Source of the DNA: DATBLE01 sp050258035 | GTDB taxonomy: Bacteria > Actinomycetota > Thermoleophilia > Gaiellales > Gaiellaceae | NCBI GenBank assembly: GCA_050258035.1 | Contig: JBLMYA010000071.1 | Location: 3,346-67,345, forward strand | Direction of reading: 5' to 3' | Length of the DNA stretch: 64,000 nucleotides | Part shown: piece after piece, positions 36,647-45,361 of the stretch | Numbering within the stretch: position 1 is the stretch's first letter | How the letters are laid out: each line of letters begins with the position of its first letter | Position numbers and translations under genes: made by a program | The notes under the pieces: generated by a model | Told to the model about the DNA's origin: nothing | The model's input: only the letters and a program-made list of their open reading frames with translations | The model's database searches: none

Positions 36647-37551
36647 CCGTCGCGACCCGGCATGCCCCACCGACTGCGATCGCGGTGCGCGTGAGCGCTC
36701 CCGCGTCCTTCGTGCTCAGCTTCGACTTCGAAGACTGGCACCAGCTCGTCTACCGTCGGCTCGGTCGCGCGAACTGGCGTTCCGGGAACAACGCGTTCCC
36801 GCGGCACGTCCACGACGTCCTCGCCCTCCTGGACGAGCTCGGCGTGCGCGCGACCTTCTTCGCCGTCGGAGCGGCGGCCGAGCGCCACCCGTCCGCGCTC
36901 AGGGACGTGGTCTCGGCGGGCCACGAGGTCGGCTGCCACGGCTACGAGCACCTGCGCGCCTTCACGCAGACGAAAGGGGCGTTCAGGGACGACACCCTCC
37001 GCTGCCTCGACGTCGTCGACCGCGTGTGCGGCGTGACGCCTGCCGGGTTCAGAGCGCCGTGGTTCTCGGTCACGGCCGAGTGCCGCTGGGTGTACGAGGT
37101 CCTGGAGGAGCTCGGCCTCCACTACTCCTCGAGCGTGTACGACTCGCCCCTCCTCCGGCAGCGGCTGCGGCCGATCCCGGCGCACCCCTTCCGCGCCGGC
37201 GGGCTCTGGGAGTTCCCGATCGCGGTCTGGAAGGGGCACGGCGTCCGAGTCCCGATCGGCGGGGGCTCGTACTGGCGCGCCCTGCCGAGCGCCGCTCTCT
37301 GGCAGGGGCTCGAGCGCGTTCGGCGGCAGTCGCTCTTCCCCGTCCTCTACTTCCACCCGTACGAGTTCGCCGTGGAGGACCTGCAGGTCGTGCCGCCGCC
37401 GGGCGCGACGCTCCGGGAGCGGGGCCGGGAGGCTTCGCGGCGCCGGTACAAGAACGCGCGCCGCCGGTTGATCCCCGGCCGCATCCGCGAAGCCGCCACC
37501 CGGTTCCATCTCATCAGCTTCCGCGAGGCCCTCGGCGGGCTCGAGGAATGA
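36643..37551 (+). CDS. Polysaccharide deacetylase family protein
   Basis: A 302-residue NodB-type carbohydrate esterase starting at GTG 36643, overlapping the previous stop. Motifs are FVLSFDFEDWHQL (catalytic Asp and metal Asp region), GHEVGCHGYEHLRAF (metal His pair), GFRAPWFSVT, and LYFHPYEF near the C-terminus. The FDFEDW variant and the length match the subgroup associated with exopolysaccharide loci (DUF3473-type). There is no signal peptide, so it acts in the cytoplasm. It probably deacetylates an N-acetyl sugar in the glycan precursor. Confidence 0.88.
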   Translation: MTVATRHAPPTAIAVRVSAPASFVLSFDFEDWHQLVYRRLGRANWRSGNNAFPRHVHDVLALLDELGVRATFFAVGAAAERHPSALRDVVSAGHEVGCHGYEHLRAFTQTKGAFRDDTLRCLDVVDRVCGVTPAGFRAPWFSVTAECRWVYEVLEELGLHYSSSVYDSPLLRQRLRPIPAHPFRAGGLWEFPIAVWKGHGVRVPIGGGSYWRALPSAALWQGLERVRRQSLFPVLYFHPYEFAVEDLQVVPPPGATLRERGREASRRRYKNARRRLIPGRIREAATRFHLISFREALGGLEE

Positions 37552-38219
37552 CATCCGCGCAGACGTACTTCGACCGGCACGCGCGGGCGTTCGACCGCGT
37601 GTACGAGGGCGGCGTCGTCAACCGGCTACTCCGGCCTGGCCCTGGGCACGGGCGTGACCTCGCCGCCTCCGTCGTTGCCAGGCACCCCGACGCCCGCATC
37701 CTCGACGTGGGGTGCGGCCCGGGCCGAGTCGCCGAAGCGGTCCTCCTGGTCGGCGCGTCGGGCTACGTCGGGATCGACATCTCGCCGCGGATGCTCGACC
37801 TCGCCCGCCGGCGGCTTTCCCACTTCGACGCGATCGAGTTGCTCGAGGGCGACTTCCTCGCCGCCGACGTGCCCGGGCGGTTCGACGTCGTGCTGGCGCT
37901 CGGACTCTTCGACTACGTGACCGAACCGGCGCGCGCCGCGGCCTGGCTGCACGCACGCTGCTCCTCGACGCTCGTCGCGTCCTTCACGCGCCGAGACCCG
38001 CTGAAGGCGCCGATCCGCCGGCTCCGCTACCGGATCGGCGGCGTTCCCGTCGTCGACTACACCGAGGCTGGTGTTCAGGCGCTGCTCCGCGGTGCCGGTT
38101 TCCGGCGCATCGAGGTCCCGTTCCAGGGGCGCCGCGGCTTCCACGCTGTCGCCGCCGCGTCGGCCGTCACTCCCCTCACCGATGAAGATCGCGCTCGTCC
38201 AGCCACCGTCGCGTACTGA
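37548..38219 (+). CDS. Class I SAM-dependent methyltransferase
   Basis: A 223-residue methyltransferase starting at an ATG that overlaps the previous stop (ATGA). Motif I is ILDVGCGPGRVAEAV, the acidic residue after strand 2 is in GYVGIDISPRML, and the post-II region is FDVVLALGLFDYV. It opens with TYFDRHARAFDRVYEGG, which is usual for small-molecule methyltransferases in glycan and lipid clusters. It probably methylates a sugar or lipid intermediate. The next gene starts 38 bases before its end. Confidence 0.87.
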   Translation: MTSAQTYFDRHARAFDRVYEGGVVNRLLRPGPGHGRDLAASVVARHPDARILDVGCGPGRVAEAVLLVGASGYVGIDISPRMLDLARRRLSHFDAIELLEGDFLAADVPGRFDVVLALGLFDYVTEPARAAAWLHARCSSTLVASFTRRDPLKAPIRRLRYRIGGVPVVDYTEAGVQALLRGAGFRRIEVPFQGRRGFHAVAAASAVTPLTDEDRARPATVAY

Positions 38220-39609
38220 GTTCGAACGGCACTGGGCTCAGGTGCCGGGGCTCGGGATCGCCTACGTGGCCGCTTCGCTGCGTGCGGCCGGCCACGCGGT
38301 TCGGGTGATCGATGGAAAGCTCGAGCGGCTGACCGTGGAAGACGTCGCCGCGCGCGTGCGCGACGACCGGCCGGACCTCGTCGGGCTGACCTCCATGACG
38401 GTCGAGTTCCCGCGGGCGGCCGACATCGCCCGGCGGATCAAGCGCGAGCGACAGAAGCTGCCGATCGTCGTCGGCGGCGCACACGTCAACGCCGTCGGGC
38501 AGGGCGCGCTCGACGAGTGCGCGGCGTTCGACTTCGCCTGCGTCGGCGAGGGAGAGCGCCTCGCGTGCGAGCTCGCCGAGACGATCGCCTGCGGCGGCGA
38601 CAGCTCGCGCATCCCGGGCCTCGTGTCACGGCGGGGGCGCGAGCTCGTCGCCGGCCCACCCCGTCCGTTCCTCGAGGACTACGACGCGCTCCCCTTCCCG
38701 GCGTGGGACCTGTTCCCCAGGGTTCTGGCGATCCCACTGCTGACGCATCGCGGCTGTCCATTCAGGTGCGTCTTCTGCTCGCACAACTCCGGCGTGACGC
38801 CGCGATACCGCTCGCCGGCGAATGTCCTTGCCGAGATCGAGCAGGACCTGGAGCGCTACCGGCCGAAGCGAATCCGGATCGAGGACGAGACCTTCGGTCT
38901 CCATATGGGGCGGACGAAGGAAATCCTCGAGGGGATCGTCGCCCGCGGCTTCCAGCAGCGCGTGCACTTCCACGCGCAGACGCGTGTTGACCGGGTCGAC
39001 GAGGAGTTCATCCGCCTGCTGAGGGCCGCGAATTTCGACATGCTCGAGGTCGGCGTCGAGTCCGGCAACGAAGAGATTCTCCGATCGATCCGGAAGGGGA
39101 TCACCCTCGAGCAGGTCGAAAACGCGGTCGCGCTCGCAAAGACGGCCGGCCTCCGCGTCTGGTGCAAGTTCATCCTCGGGCACCCGAACGAGACGCCGGC
39201 GACGATCCGCGACACGATCGACTACATCGCGAAACTGAACCCGGACCGGCTCTCGGTCTCGATCATGACCCCGTTCCCGGGCACGCCGATCCAGGAGATG
39301 GCGTTGCGCGGCGAGGGCGGGTACCGGTTCCTCGCCGGAGGCTGGGAGGACTACGACAAGTACTCGAGCGGCGTCCTGGAGCTCGAGACGGTCAGCCTCG
39401 CCCGACTGAAGCGATCCCAGATCGCCTGCTACGTCGAGCTGTACCTGCGCAACCGCCGCTTCCTCGATCTTGCACGCCTCCTGGTGAGGCACCGCGCCGT
39501 CGGTTGGGGGCTCATCCGCTCGGCGATCGGTCGCACCGCCGCGGAGTCGCTCAGCGCGTCCCCGCGGCCTTCTCCCAAACGGGCGATACCCCGGCCCGGA
39601 GGTAGTTGA
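38182..39609 (+). CDS. B12-binding-domain radical SAM protein
   Basis: A 475-residue protein starting at ATG 38182. Residues about 1-150 form a cobalamin-binding Rossmann domain (GLGIAYVAASLRAAGHAV, VGLTSMTVEFPRA, PIVVGGAHVN), although the DxHxxG cobalt-ligand motif is absent. The radical SAM domain follows with the [4Fe-4S] cysteines C192, C196 and C199 in RGCPFRCVFCSHN and with EVGVESGNEEILRSIRKG. This is the HpnP/BchE-like class, which performs methylations or other radical chemistry on unreactive carbons. Its substrate in this polysaccharide cluster is unknown; a lipid carrier or unusual sugar is possible. The gene overlaps the convergent glycosyltransferase by 59 bases. Confidence 0.88.
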   Translation: MKIALVQPPSRTEFERHWAQVPGLGIAYVAASLRAAGHAVRVIDGKLERLTVEDVAARVRDDRPDLVGLTSMTVEFPRAADIARRIKRERQKLPIVVGGAHVNAVGQGALDECAAFDFACVGEGERLACELAETIACGGDSSRIPGLVSRRGRELVAGPPRPFLEDYDALPFPAWDLFPRVLAIPLLTHRGCPFRCVFCSHNSGVTPRYRSPANVLAEIEQDLERYRPKRIRIEDETFGLHMGRTKEILEGIVARGFQQRVHFHAQTRVDRVDEEFIRLLRAANFDMLEVGVESGNEEILRSIRKGITLEQVENAVALAKTAGLRVWCKFILGHPNETPATIRDTIDYIAKLNPDRLSVSIMTPFPGTPIQEMALRGEGGYRFLAGGWEDYDKYSSGVLELETVSLARLKRSQIACYVELYLRNRRFLDLARLLVRHRAVGWGLIRSAIGRTAAESLSASPRPSPKRAIPRPGGS

Positions 39610-40654
39610 CGAGGGCGGGCACAGTCGCCCACGTCACGAGCACGTAGTACCGGGGGATGCCGGGCCGCGCGAGCGCGGCGGCGAGCACAGCGAGCTGCGC
39701 TTCGAGCGCGCGCCGGTAGATGGGCCGGCCGCGGGCGAGGGCGACCGACGACCCGAGCAGCGCGAGGTGGAGCATTCCGCTTGAGTAGCGCAGGTGCCGA
39801 TGGGAGACGAGCTGGAGTCCGTAGAGCCAGCCGGACCCGCGCAGCATGCGGCCGCGATGCAGGATCAACCAACAGTGTTCGAACATCCGGATCTTCCTCC
39901 GGTACTCGACGTCGATGTCGGGCGCCGGCTTCTCCCAGGCGACCGCGGCAGGCTCGACGATCGCGCGGCGGCCTCGCTGCACCAGGAGGTATGGCAACGC
40001 CAGGTCGTGACCGAAGCGCGGGTCGAGCTCGACGTAGTCCCGGCGCCGGACGGCGTAGATCGGCCCGAGGCCCGCCGTGATCGAACCGAAGCGTGACTCG
40101 TTCAGCCGCAGCCACGACTCGTACAGTCCGTACGTCCCCTCGCGGTTCGTTCCGGCCGCGGGTGCGTAAAAGTGCGCGCCGCACACGTAGGCGACGTCGG
40201 GGTCGGCAAAGCAGCGAACGAGCTCAGCGAGCGCGTCTGCTCTCCAGAGAGCGTTCGCGTCGGAGAAAGCGAGGATCTCGCCGCTCGTCTCCCGAACAGC
40301 GGCGTCCTGGGCGGACACCTTGCCGCGCCGCGACAGGGTGAGGAGGCGGATGCGTGGCTCCTCCGCCGCTACGGCAGCGACGATCTGGTCCGTCCGGTCA
40401 GACGAGCCGTCGGAGACCACCACGATCTCGACCTTCGCGGGCGGGTAGTCGAGCGCGAGGAGGTTCGCGAGCCGCTCCGCGATCACCGCCTCCTCGTCGT
40501 GCGCCGCGACGATCAGGCTGACCGTGGGCTCGACTTCGCCCCTGCGCACGGGCCGCGGCCGAACCTTCGCCAAGCCGGCCGCGGCAAGCGGGTAGCCGGC
40601 GTGCGTCCAACCCAGTGCGCCCAGCGAACCCCAGAAGATGAATCTACCGACCAC
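39551..40654 (-). CDS. Membrane-associated GT2 glycosyltransferase
   Basis: A 367-residue protein starting at GTG 40654. It has an N-terminal hydrophobic anchor (FIFWGSLGALGWTHAGYPLA), then a GT-A domain with VSLIVAAHDEE, VVVSDGSSDRT, the metal-binding AFSDANALW, and a membrane-spanning C-terminus (LHLALLGSSVAL and the following region). The layout resembles cellulose-synthase- or hyaluronan-synthase-like GT2 enzymes, but it lacks a clear QxxRW motif. It closes the polysaccharide cluster on the minus strand. Confidence 0.85.
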   Translation of the reverse strand: MVGRFIFWGSLGALGWTHAGYPLAAAGLAKVRPRPVRRGEVEPTVSLIVAAHDEEAVIAERLANLLALDYPPAKVEIVVVSDGSSDRTDQIVAAVAAEEPRIRLLTLSRRGKVSAQDAAVRETSGEILAFSDANALWRADALAELVRCFADPDVAYVCGAHFYAPAAGTNREGTYGLYESWLRLNESRFGSITAGLGPIYAVRRRDYVELDPRFGHDLALPYLLVQRGRRAIVEPAAVAWEKPAPDIDVEYRRKIRMFEHCWLILHRGRMLRGSGWLYGLQLVSHRHLRYSSGMLHLALLGSSVALARGRPIYRRALEAQLAVLAAALARPGIPRYYVLVTWATVPALVNYLRAGVSPVWEKAAGTR

Positions 40655-40796
40655 GTTCTAGCGGGAAGCCTTGCCTGAGCAGGTCGCACATGAGTCCGAA
40701 CTCGTCCGGCTTGAAGTCGCTCTCGTCACTCGCGTAGACCTCGAGGACGACGTAGTCGTTGTCGTCGCTTCGCACGGCCGCACCTGGCGGGATCAT
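40644..40796 (-). CDS. Possible small protein overlapping GT2 start
   Basis: A 50-residue frame from ATG 40796, three codons after an in-frame stop, that ends 11 bases inside the glycosyltransferase gene. The sequence is acidic and protein-like (DNDYVVLEVYASDESDF, then GLMCDLLRQGF), unlike the random Arg/Ala/Pro composition of shadow frames here. No family is recognised; it may be a C-terminal remnant of a larger gene. Confidence 0.3.
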   Translation of the reverse strand: MIPPGAAVRSDDNDYVVLEVYASDESDFKPDEFGLMCDLLRQGFPLERGR

Positions 40797-41250
40797 CGGG
40801 GCCGTTCACGATCTCTCGCCTCGTGTCGGGGTGTCGGAACCCAGAGGATGACATCAAGGGCGCCACGCCGCTGCCGGGGAGCCTCCACCGGGCCATTCTG
40901 CTCCGACAAGTGCGGTACACGTGAGAAAACCTCAAGACAGAGCGGCTGTCCGGTTCGATCTCCTGTTGCCCGAGAGCAGACTTCCCTGGTCCCATGCTCT
41001 GAGTCGATTGCCACGCGCGTTCGCGGGCAGTCGACCTCCTTGTCAACTGCCCGGAGGCGAAGCCGCCGGCCCCCTCGCATCTGCGCCAGGAGGACTGGGT
41101 CGATCATGGGCGAGCGGCTCGATGCAACGATGTCCTGGGACGTCAGCCTCCGCGCGGCGCTCCTGTCCGGAATCCCGTCGGGCTTCGCGATTTTGGCCGG
41201 AGCCGTCACCTGACCGTTCCAGACCAGGACTGGAATGCCCTCTGCGGAGG
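40797..41250. other. 454-base stretch without recognised gene
   Basis: Between the possible small frame at 40644-40796 and the stop of the flavin monooxygenase gene I find no credible gene. A minus-strand frame is open through much of it, but the composition is not convincing. Confidence 0.4.
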
Positions 41251-42393
41251 TCACGACGTCGCCCGCTCGGCAGCTGCGACGAGCGGCCGCAGCTCGGCTC
41301 TCGCAGGATCCTCCCCCGTCCGCTGCCTGACGATGTGTCTTGCGACCCGCTCCGCGTCGCGGCCTGCGCCGCCGATGAGCATCGACGCGAATGAATGCAG
41401 GAACGGCAGGCCGACGAAGTACAGACCCGGCGACGACGCGACCACGCCCCGGTACTGAACCGGATAGCCGTCGTCTCCCAGGTCGAATGGCAACGTGATC
41501 CACGAGTAATCGGGGCGGAAGCCGGTACACCAGATCACGTTTCGCACCTCCAGCACGCGCCCGTCGGCGAGCACGGGCAATCCCCCTTCGACGCCGACCG
41601 TCCGCGCGAGCACCCGCTCGACGCCGGCGTTGATCAGGTCCTTGCGCCGGTAGCGGAGGAGTGGTCCCCCGCCGTGCCGGATGTGGGGGCGGATCTTGCG
41701 GCCGATGGGGGTGTCAGCGGTCAGGATGTGCGTCCCCACGAAGAAGAGGCACCGGAAGCCGAGGCGGCCGCGCCGGGTCTCGAGCGGCACGGGGAGCTGG
41801 CCGGTGTCCGGGCCCGAGAGTGTCACCTCGTGCTCCGGAGCCGCCTCGAAGGCGAGGTCGGCGCCCGAATGGCTTGCGCCGACCACGAGCACTGGGCCGT
41901 CCTGGAGCTGCGACAGGTTCCGGTAGTCGTTCGAGTGGAGCTGCTCGATGCCTGCGTCCAGCTCGGTCGCGAAGGCGGGGACATGTGGCTTCCTGAACGC
42001 TCCCGTCGCGATCACGACGTTGTCGGCGTCGAAATGCCGGTCGCCGGCTGATGCGACGTAGCGATCCTCCTCCTTCGTCAGGCTCTCCACGACCACACCG
42101 CTGTGGACGGGCAGCTCGAACTCGGCGGCATAGGCTTCGAGGTAGTCGCCCATCTCGACGGCGGTCGGGTAGGACGTCGGCGCTGCCGGAAACCTCATTC
42201 CGGGAAGGCCGTCCCGGCTCGCCGGCGAGTACAGCCGCAGCGAGTCCCATCGCCCGCGCCAGCTGTCGCCCACACGCTCGCTGCCGTCCAGGATCGCGAA
42301 CGACCGGCCTGCTTGCTTCAGGAAATGGCCGACGGCGAGCCCCGCCTGGCCGCCGCCGATCACGATCGTCTCGTAGTGCTCCGACGTTTCCAT
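41251..42393 (-). CDS. FAD/NADPH-dependent monooxygenase
   Basis: A 380-residue flavoprotein. The ATG at 42393 is chosen because AAGGGAGG lies 6 bases upstream and the FAD motif follows at once. The first dinucleotide fold is TIVIGGGQAGLAVGHFL and the second, for NADPH, is VLVVGASHSGADLAFE. The ATG motif is VIATGAFRKPH, and VIWCTGFRPDYSW near residue 300 is the C-terminal signature of flavin-containing/Baeyer-Villiger-type monooxygenases. The enzyme oxygenates a small organic substrate that is not identifiable. The divergent side faces the polysaccharide cluster and the next upstream gene is a LuxR-type regulator in the same orientation. Confidence 0.9.
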   Translation of the reverse strand: METSEHYETIVIGGGQAGLAVGHFLKQAGRSFAILDGSERVGDSWRGRWDSLRLYSPASRDGLPGMRFPAAPTSYPTAVEMGDYLEAYAAEFELPVHSGVVVESLTKEEDRYVASAGDRHFDADNVVIATGAFRKPHVPAFATELDAGIEQLHSNDYRNLSQLQDGPVLVVGASHSGADLAFEAAPEHEVTLSGPDTGQLPVPLETRRGRLGFRCLFFVGTHILTADTPIGRKIRPHIRHGGGPLLRYRRKDLINAGVERVLARTVGVEGGLPVLADGRVLEVRNVIWCTGFRPDYSWITLPFDLGDDGYPVQYRGVVASSPGLYFVGLPFLHSFASMLIGGAGRDAERVARHIVRQRTGEDPARAELRPLVAAAERATS

Positions 42394-42515
42394 CTCGTGC
42401 CTCCCTTCGTCGATCGATACGGCCACGGTAGGAGGGCGGCCGCTGCGGCGCATCGCTGCGAATCACCAACTCGTCGCCGACCGCGGCGTGGTCATTTCTG
42501 ACCACGCCGCTCGGC

Positions 42516-44156
42516 TCAGACGAGGTCGCGCTCGAAGGCGAAGGCGGTCGCCGCGGCCCGCGACGAGAGATCGAGCTTCGTGTAGATGTTCTGGACGTGG
42601 CGGGCGACGGTGTGCTCGCTGATCACGAGCTGGGCGGCGATCTGGCGGTTGCTCTTCCCCGCCGCGACGAGTCGCAGCACCTCGAGCTCTCGCCGGGAAA
42701 GGCCGTGCGCCTGGTCGGGCGAAGTCTGGAATCGGGCCAGGTCGGGCGCAGCTCCCAGCCGCTGGAAGATGGCGCGCGCCGACTCCAGCTCCAGCATGGC
42801 CGCCTCCGCGTCGTCGAGCATCGAGCAGACCTGGGCGAGCAGCGCCCGGGTGCGGGCGACTTCGTACGGCGCATCGAGCTCGAGCCAGGCCTGCTGCGCC
42901 CGGCGCAGGGCACCGAGCGCGGCGCGAGGATCGTCTTCGGTGAGGGCGACCGCACCCTTTGCGTACGCGACCATCGCGGCGAGCATCGCGCTGTCGTAGC
43001 GTCCGGCGAGATCTTCGAGCTCCGCGCATGCGCTCCGTGCCTCCTCGATCTCGCCGGCTGCAAGGGCGATCTCGACCTGGGCGGGCAGCAATGCCGCCCG
43101 CTTGAGCGGCTCGCGGGTCTCCGAGGACGCCCGCCGGATGGCTGCGAGGGCGGCGCCCCGCTTCCCCTGGGCCAGGCGAAGCTGAGCGAGTCCCGGTTGC
43201 GGCTCCCAGCCGAAGCCGCTCGCCTCGCGGTATGCCTCCTCCGCTGCCGCGAACTCGCCCAGCAGGCGGAGCAGCTCTGCGTGGCGGTAGTACGCGACGC
43301 CTGCAGCCGCCGGGTTGTTCGTCTCGACGAGCCGCTCGCAGGCGCGACGTGCCTCTTCCAGAGCATCCGACCACGAGCCGCCGAACTGGAGGATCTCGGC
43401 GCGGTGGATGCGGCAGCGGCCCGTGAAAGCGACGAGGTCCGGCTGCTGGTCGGCCCACTCGGTCAGCGCGAGCGTCCACTCTCGAGCCCTCCCGACCTCG
43501 AACGCCTCCTGGCACGCCAGGATCACCCCGCAGTAGACGATCCCGACGACGAACGGCGACAGGTCGCCGGTCGTCACCGTAACCATCGCCTCGTCCAGGA
43601 GCGCCAGCCCCTCCTGGACGCGTCCCGCACTGACGAGCATGTGGCCTTGCGCGTGCAGGCCGATCGCGAAGAGATCGCGGTCGCCGAAACGCTGCCCAAT
43701 CGCCGCCGCCTCTCCCGCGACCGCGGCTGCCCCCTCGAAGTCGCCTGCGGCCTCGTGCTGGAACACGCGCGGCATGAGCAAGTAGCCCTGCTCGGCGGAC
43801 TCGCCCGGCACCTGCTCGAGGAGCCGTTGGGCGCGACGGAGCCAGCCGCTGGCAGGGCCGACCGCGCCTCGGTACGCGAGGTTCATGCCGATCCAGGCAG
43901 CGGCACGCACGGCACGCAGCGCCTCTCCACGCTCGAGGTAGCGATGGTGAGCTCGCTCGAGGAACACAACGGCGTCGTCGTCGCGGCTGAGCATCAAGGT
44001 CGCGATCGTCAGCAGTTCGAGGTCCTCTGCCTCGAGGGACAGCTGCTCGTCCGCGCGGCAAAAAGCCTCGTGGGCCTCGAGCCACGAGCGCCTCGAATAC
44101 GCGTCGCGCCCATGCTCGAGCGCTTCGACAGCAGCGGGGTGGACACGATCGGTCAC
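42516..44156 (-). CDS. LuxR-type regulator with TPR sensor region
   Basis: A 546-residue protein starting at GTG 44156. Most of it is Ala/Leu/Glu-rich helical repeat of TPR type. The C-terminal 65 residues are a LuxR (GerE) helix-turn-helix: GLSRRELEVLRLVAAGKSNR, then QIAAQLVISEHTVARHVQNI. The ATPase domain of true LAL regulators is absent, so the TPR solenoid probably senses a partner or ligand directly. It lies 122 bases upstream of the monooxygenase in the same direction and may control it. Confidence 0.9.
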   Translation of the reverse strand: MTDRVHPAAVEALEHGRDAYSRRSWLEAHEAFCRADEQLSLEAEDLELLTIATLMLSRDDDAVVFLERAHHRYLERGEALRAVRAAAWIGMNLAYRGAVGPASGWLRRAQRLLEQVPGESAEQGYLLMPRVFQHEAAGDFEGAAAVAGEAAAIGQRFGDRDLFAIGLHAQGHMLVSAGRVQEGLALLDEAMVTVTTGDLSPFVVGIVYCGVILACQEAFEVGRAREWTLALTEWADQQPDLVAFTGRCRIHRAEILQFGGSWSDALEEARRACERLVETNNPAAAGVAYYRHAELLRLLGEFAAAEEAYREASGFGWEPQPGLAQLRLAQGKRGAALAAIRRASSETREPLKRAALLPAQVEIALAAGEIEEARSACAELEDLAGRYDSAMLAAMVAYAKGAVALTEDDPRAALGALRRAQQAWLELDAPYEVARTRALLAQVCSMLDDAEAAMLELESARAIFQRLGAAPDLARFQTSPDQAHGLSRRELEVLRLVAAGKSNRQIAAQLVISEHTVARHVQNIYTKLDLSSRAAATAFAFERDLV

Positions 44157-44231
44157 GGCGACGTCGCCGGCATTGTCCCCAGACAGGGCACGGATCGCCA
44201 GGACGCGCCTTTCTCTTCAACTGCTGCACAC

Positions 44232-44594
44232 ATGAAGCGGGCCGAGCTCTTCCCGGTCGGTAGAGTCGGTCGGGTGGCTTGGGGCAGCGCAAAGCGTCGG
44301 GAGGAGGCCGAGCTGGCGCTCGACAATCCCGGCGTTGCCTCGTGCGGTGTTTGCGGTCGACGCTGGGAGCGACCCTCGTTGCGGTGGGCCGTTCGCGAGT
44401 TCGAGGAGCATGATTGCCCGGCGGGCGAGGCAGCGCGCACCAGGCGCGCAATGAAGGCGGCCGAGCGGGAGATCGCCTGCGAGGCCTGCGGCTGGGTCGC
44501 TGTCACGGAGAAACACCGTGGCCCGGCTCTGCTGGCAGAGCATCGGCAGGTCTGTCCGAACAGCGCGGACACCGCCGAGCCGACCTCCGCCTAG
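44232..44594 (+). CDS. Small Cys-rich, possibly zinc-binding protein
   Basis: A 120-residue protein from ATG 44232, divergent from the LuxR-type gene. Two similar modules can be seen: CGVCGRRWE with FEEHDC after it, and CEACGWVAVTEKHRG with LAEHRQVC after it. Each has a CxxC pair and a downstream HxxxC- or HDC-like pair that could hold zinc. I do not know the family. No ribosome site is evident, so it may be leaderless or spurious. Confidence 0.45.
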   Translation: MKRAELFPVGRVGRVAWGSAKRREEAELALDNPGVASCGVCGRRWERPSLRWAVREFEEHDCPAGEAARTRRAMKAAEREIACEACGWVAVTEKHRGPALLAEHRQVCPNSADTAEPTSA

Positions 44595-44678
44595 ACCGGC
44601 TCAGACGATCAGGACCCTCGCCCTCGGGGGTGCGCTGGACATGCCTCGCGGTGACCTATGCGCCACCGGGCGTGGTTC

Positions 44679-45071
44679 TCATGTCGGCTTCACCCAGTAC
44701 TTCAGGACTTGGGTGCCGCCCAGTGCGTGGATCACCACCTGGAAGCTGACCTTGAAGCCCTTCGCCGCGAGTGGGAAGGTTACGAAGTCGCCGAACACGC
44801 CGGTGAAAGGGTGGTTGACGACGTTCTTCTTGCAGCAGCCGAACTCGACCGGGTGTACGCCGCCGAGCGGGTCGAGGATGCGAGTCGTGATCGTCGCCTT
44901 GATCAGCTTGCCGTGTCGGTCGGTGACGCTGACAACGTAGAACCAATTGCTGCTCACCTTTGGTGCGTGCGTGGACGCAACCAGCGTCGCCCTGAACGGC
45001 GGAGCACCGAGCACCGCCCCCGGGAGCGCCAGTACCGCGAGGCAGAGGACAACGACGAAGAGACGCCTCAC
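44679..45071 (-). CDS. Small secreted protein of unknown function
   Basis: A 130-residue protein starting at GTG 45071. It has a clear signal peptide (MRRLFVVVLCLAVLALPGAV, cleavage probably after VLGA). The mature part is beta-rich, with FYVVSVTDRHGKLIKATITT and a CC pair in EFGCCKKNVVNHPF. It resembles an Ig-like or FixG-like fold in pattern only. No ribosome site is visible and no partner gene is close. Confidence 0.65.
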   Translation of the reverse strand: MRRLFVVVLCLAVLALPGAVLGAPPFRATLVASTHAPKVSSNWFYVVSVTDRHGKLIKATITTRILDPLGGVHPVEFGCCKKNVVNHPFTGVFGDFVTFPLAAKGFKVSFQVVIHALGGTQVLKYWVKPT

Positions 45072-45361
45072 CGGAGGGATGCTAACTCTCCGCGGGCACT
45101 GCTCTTGCTCGGCCCGGAGGCCCCGCTCGACCCGTGAGCGCGGCCGGGCCGAGGGCGACGCTGCCGTTCCTCATGATCGTCGTCCCCGAAGTCCGTCGCT
45201 ACACTCCTCCGAGGGCTTGAGCAACGTGACGGCGCTGCCGAGCAATCTCTAACCCGGGCTTTCCGGCAGGCAGCGACGATCTGAACATCCACCCGCGTAT
45301 CGACACGACCACCGGCGGCCCCGCGTCCCGGCTGACCGCGCTCTGTCTCCGCCGGCGGTGG

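Noticed and set aside
42597..44231. Long plus-strand frame upstream of the zinc-binding small gene
   Set aside because: It is antisense to the LuxR-type regulator gene; only the part from ATG 44232 lies outside it and looks protein-like.
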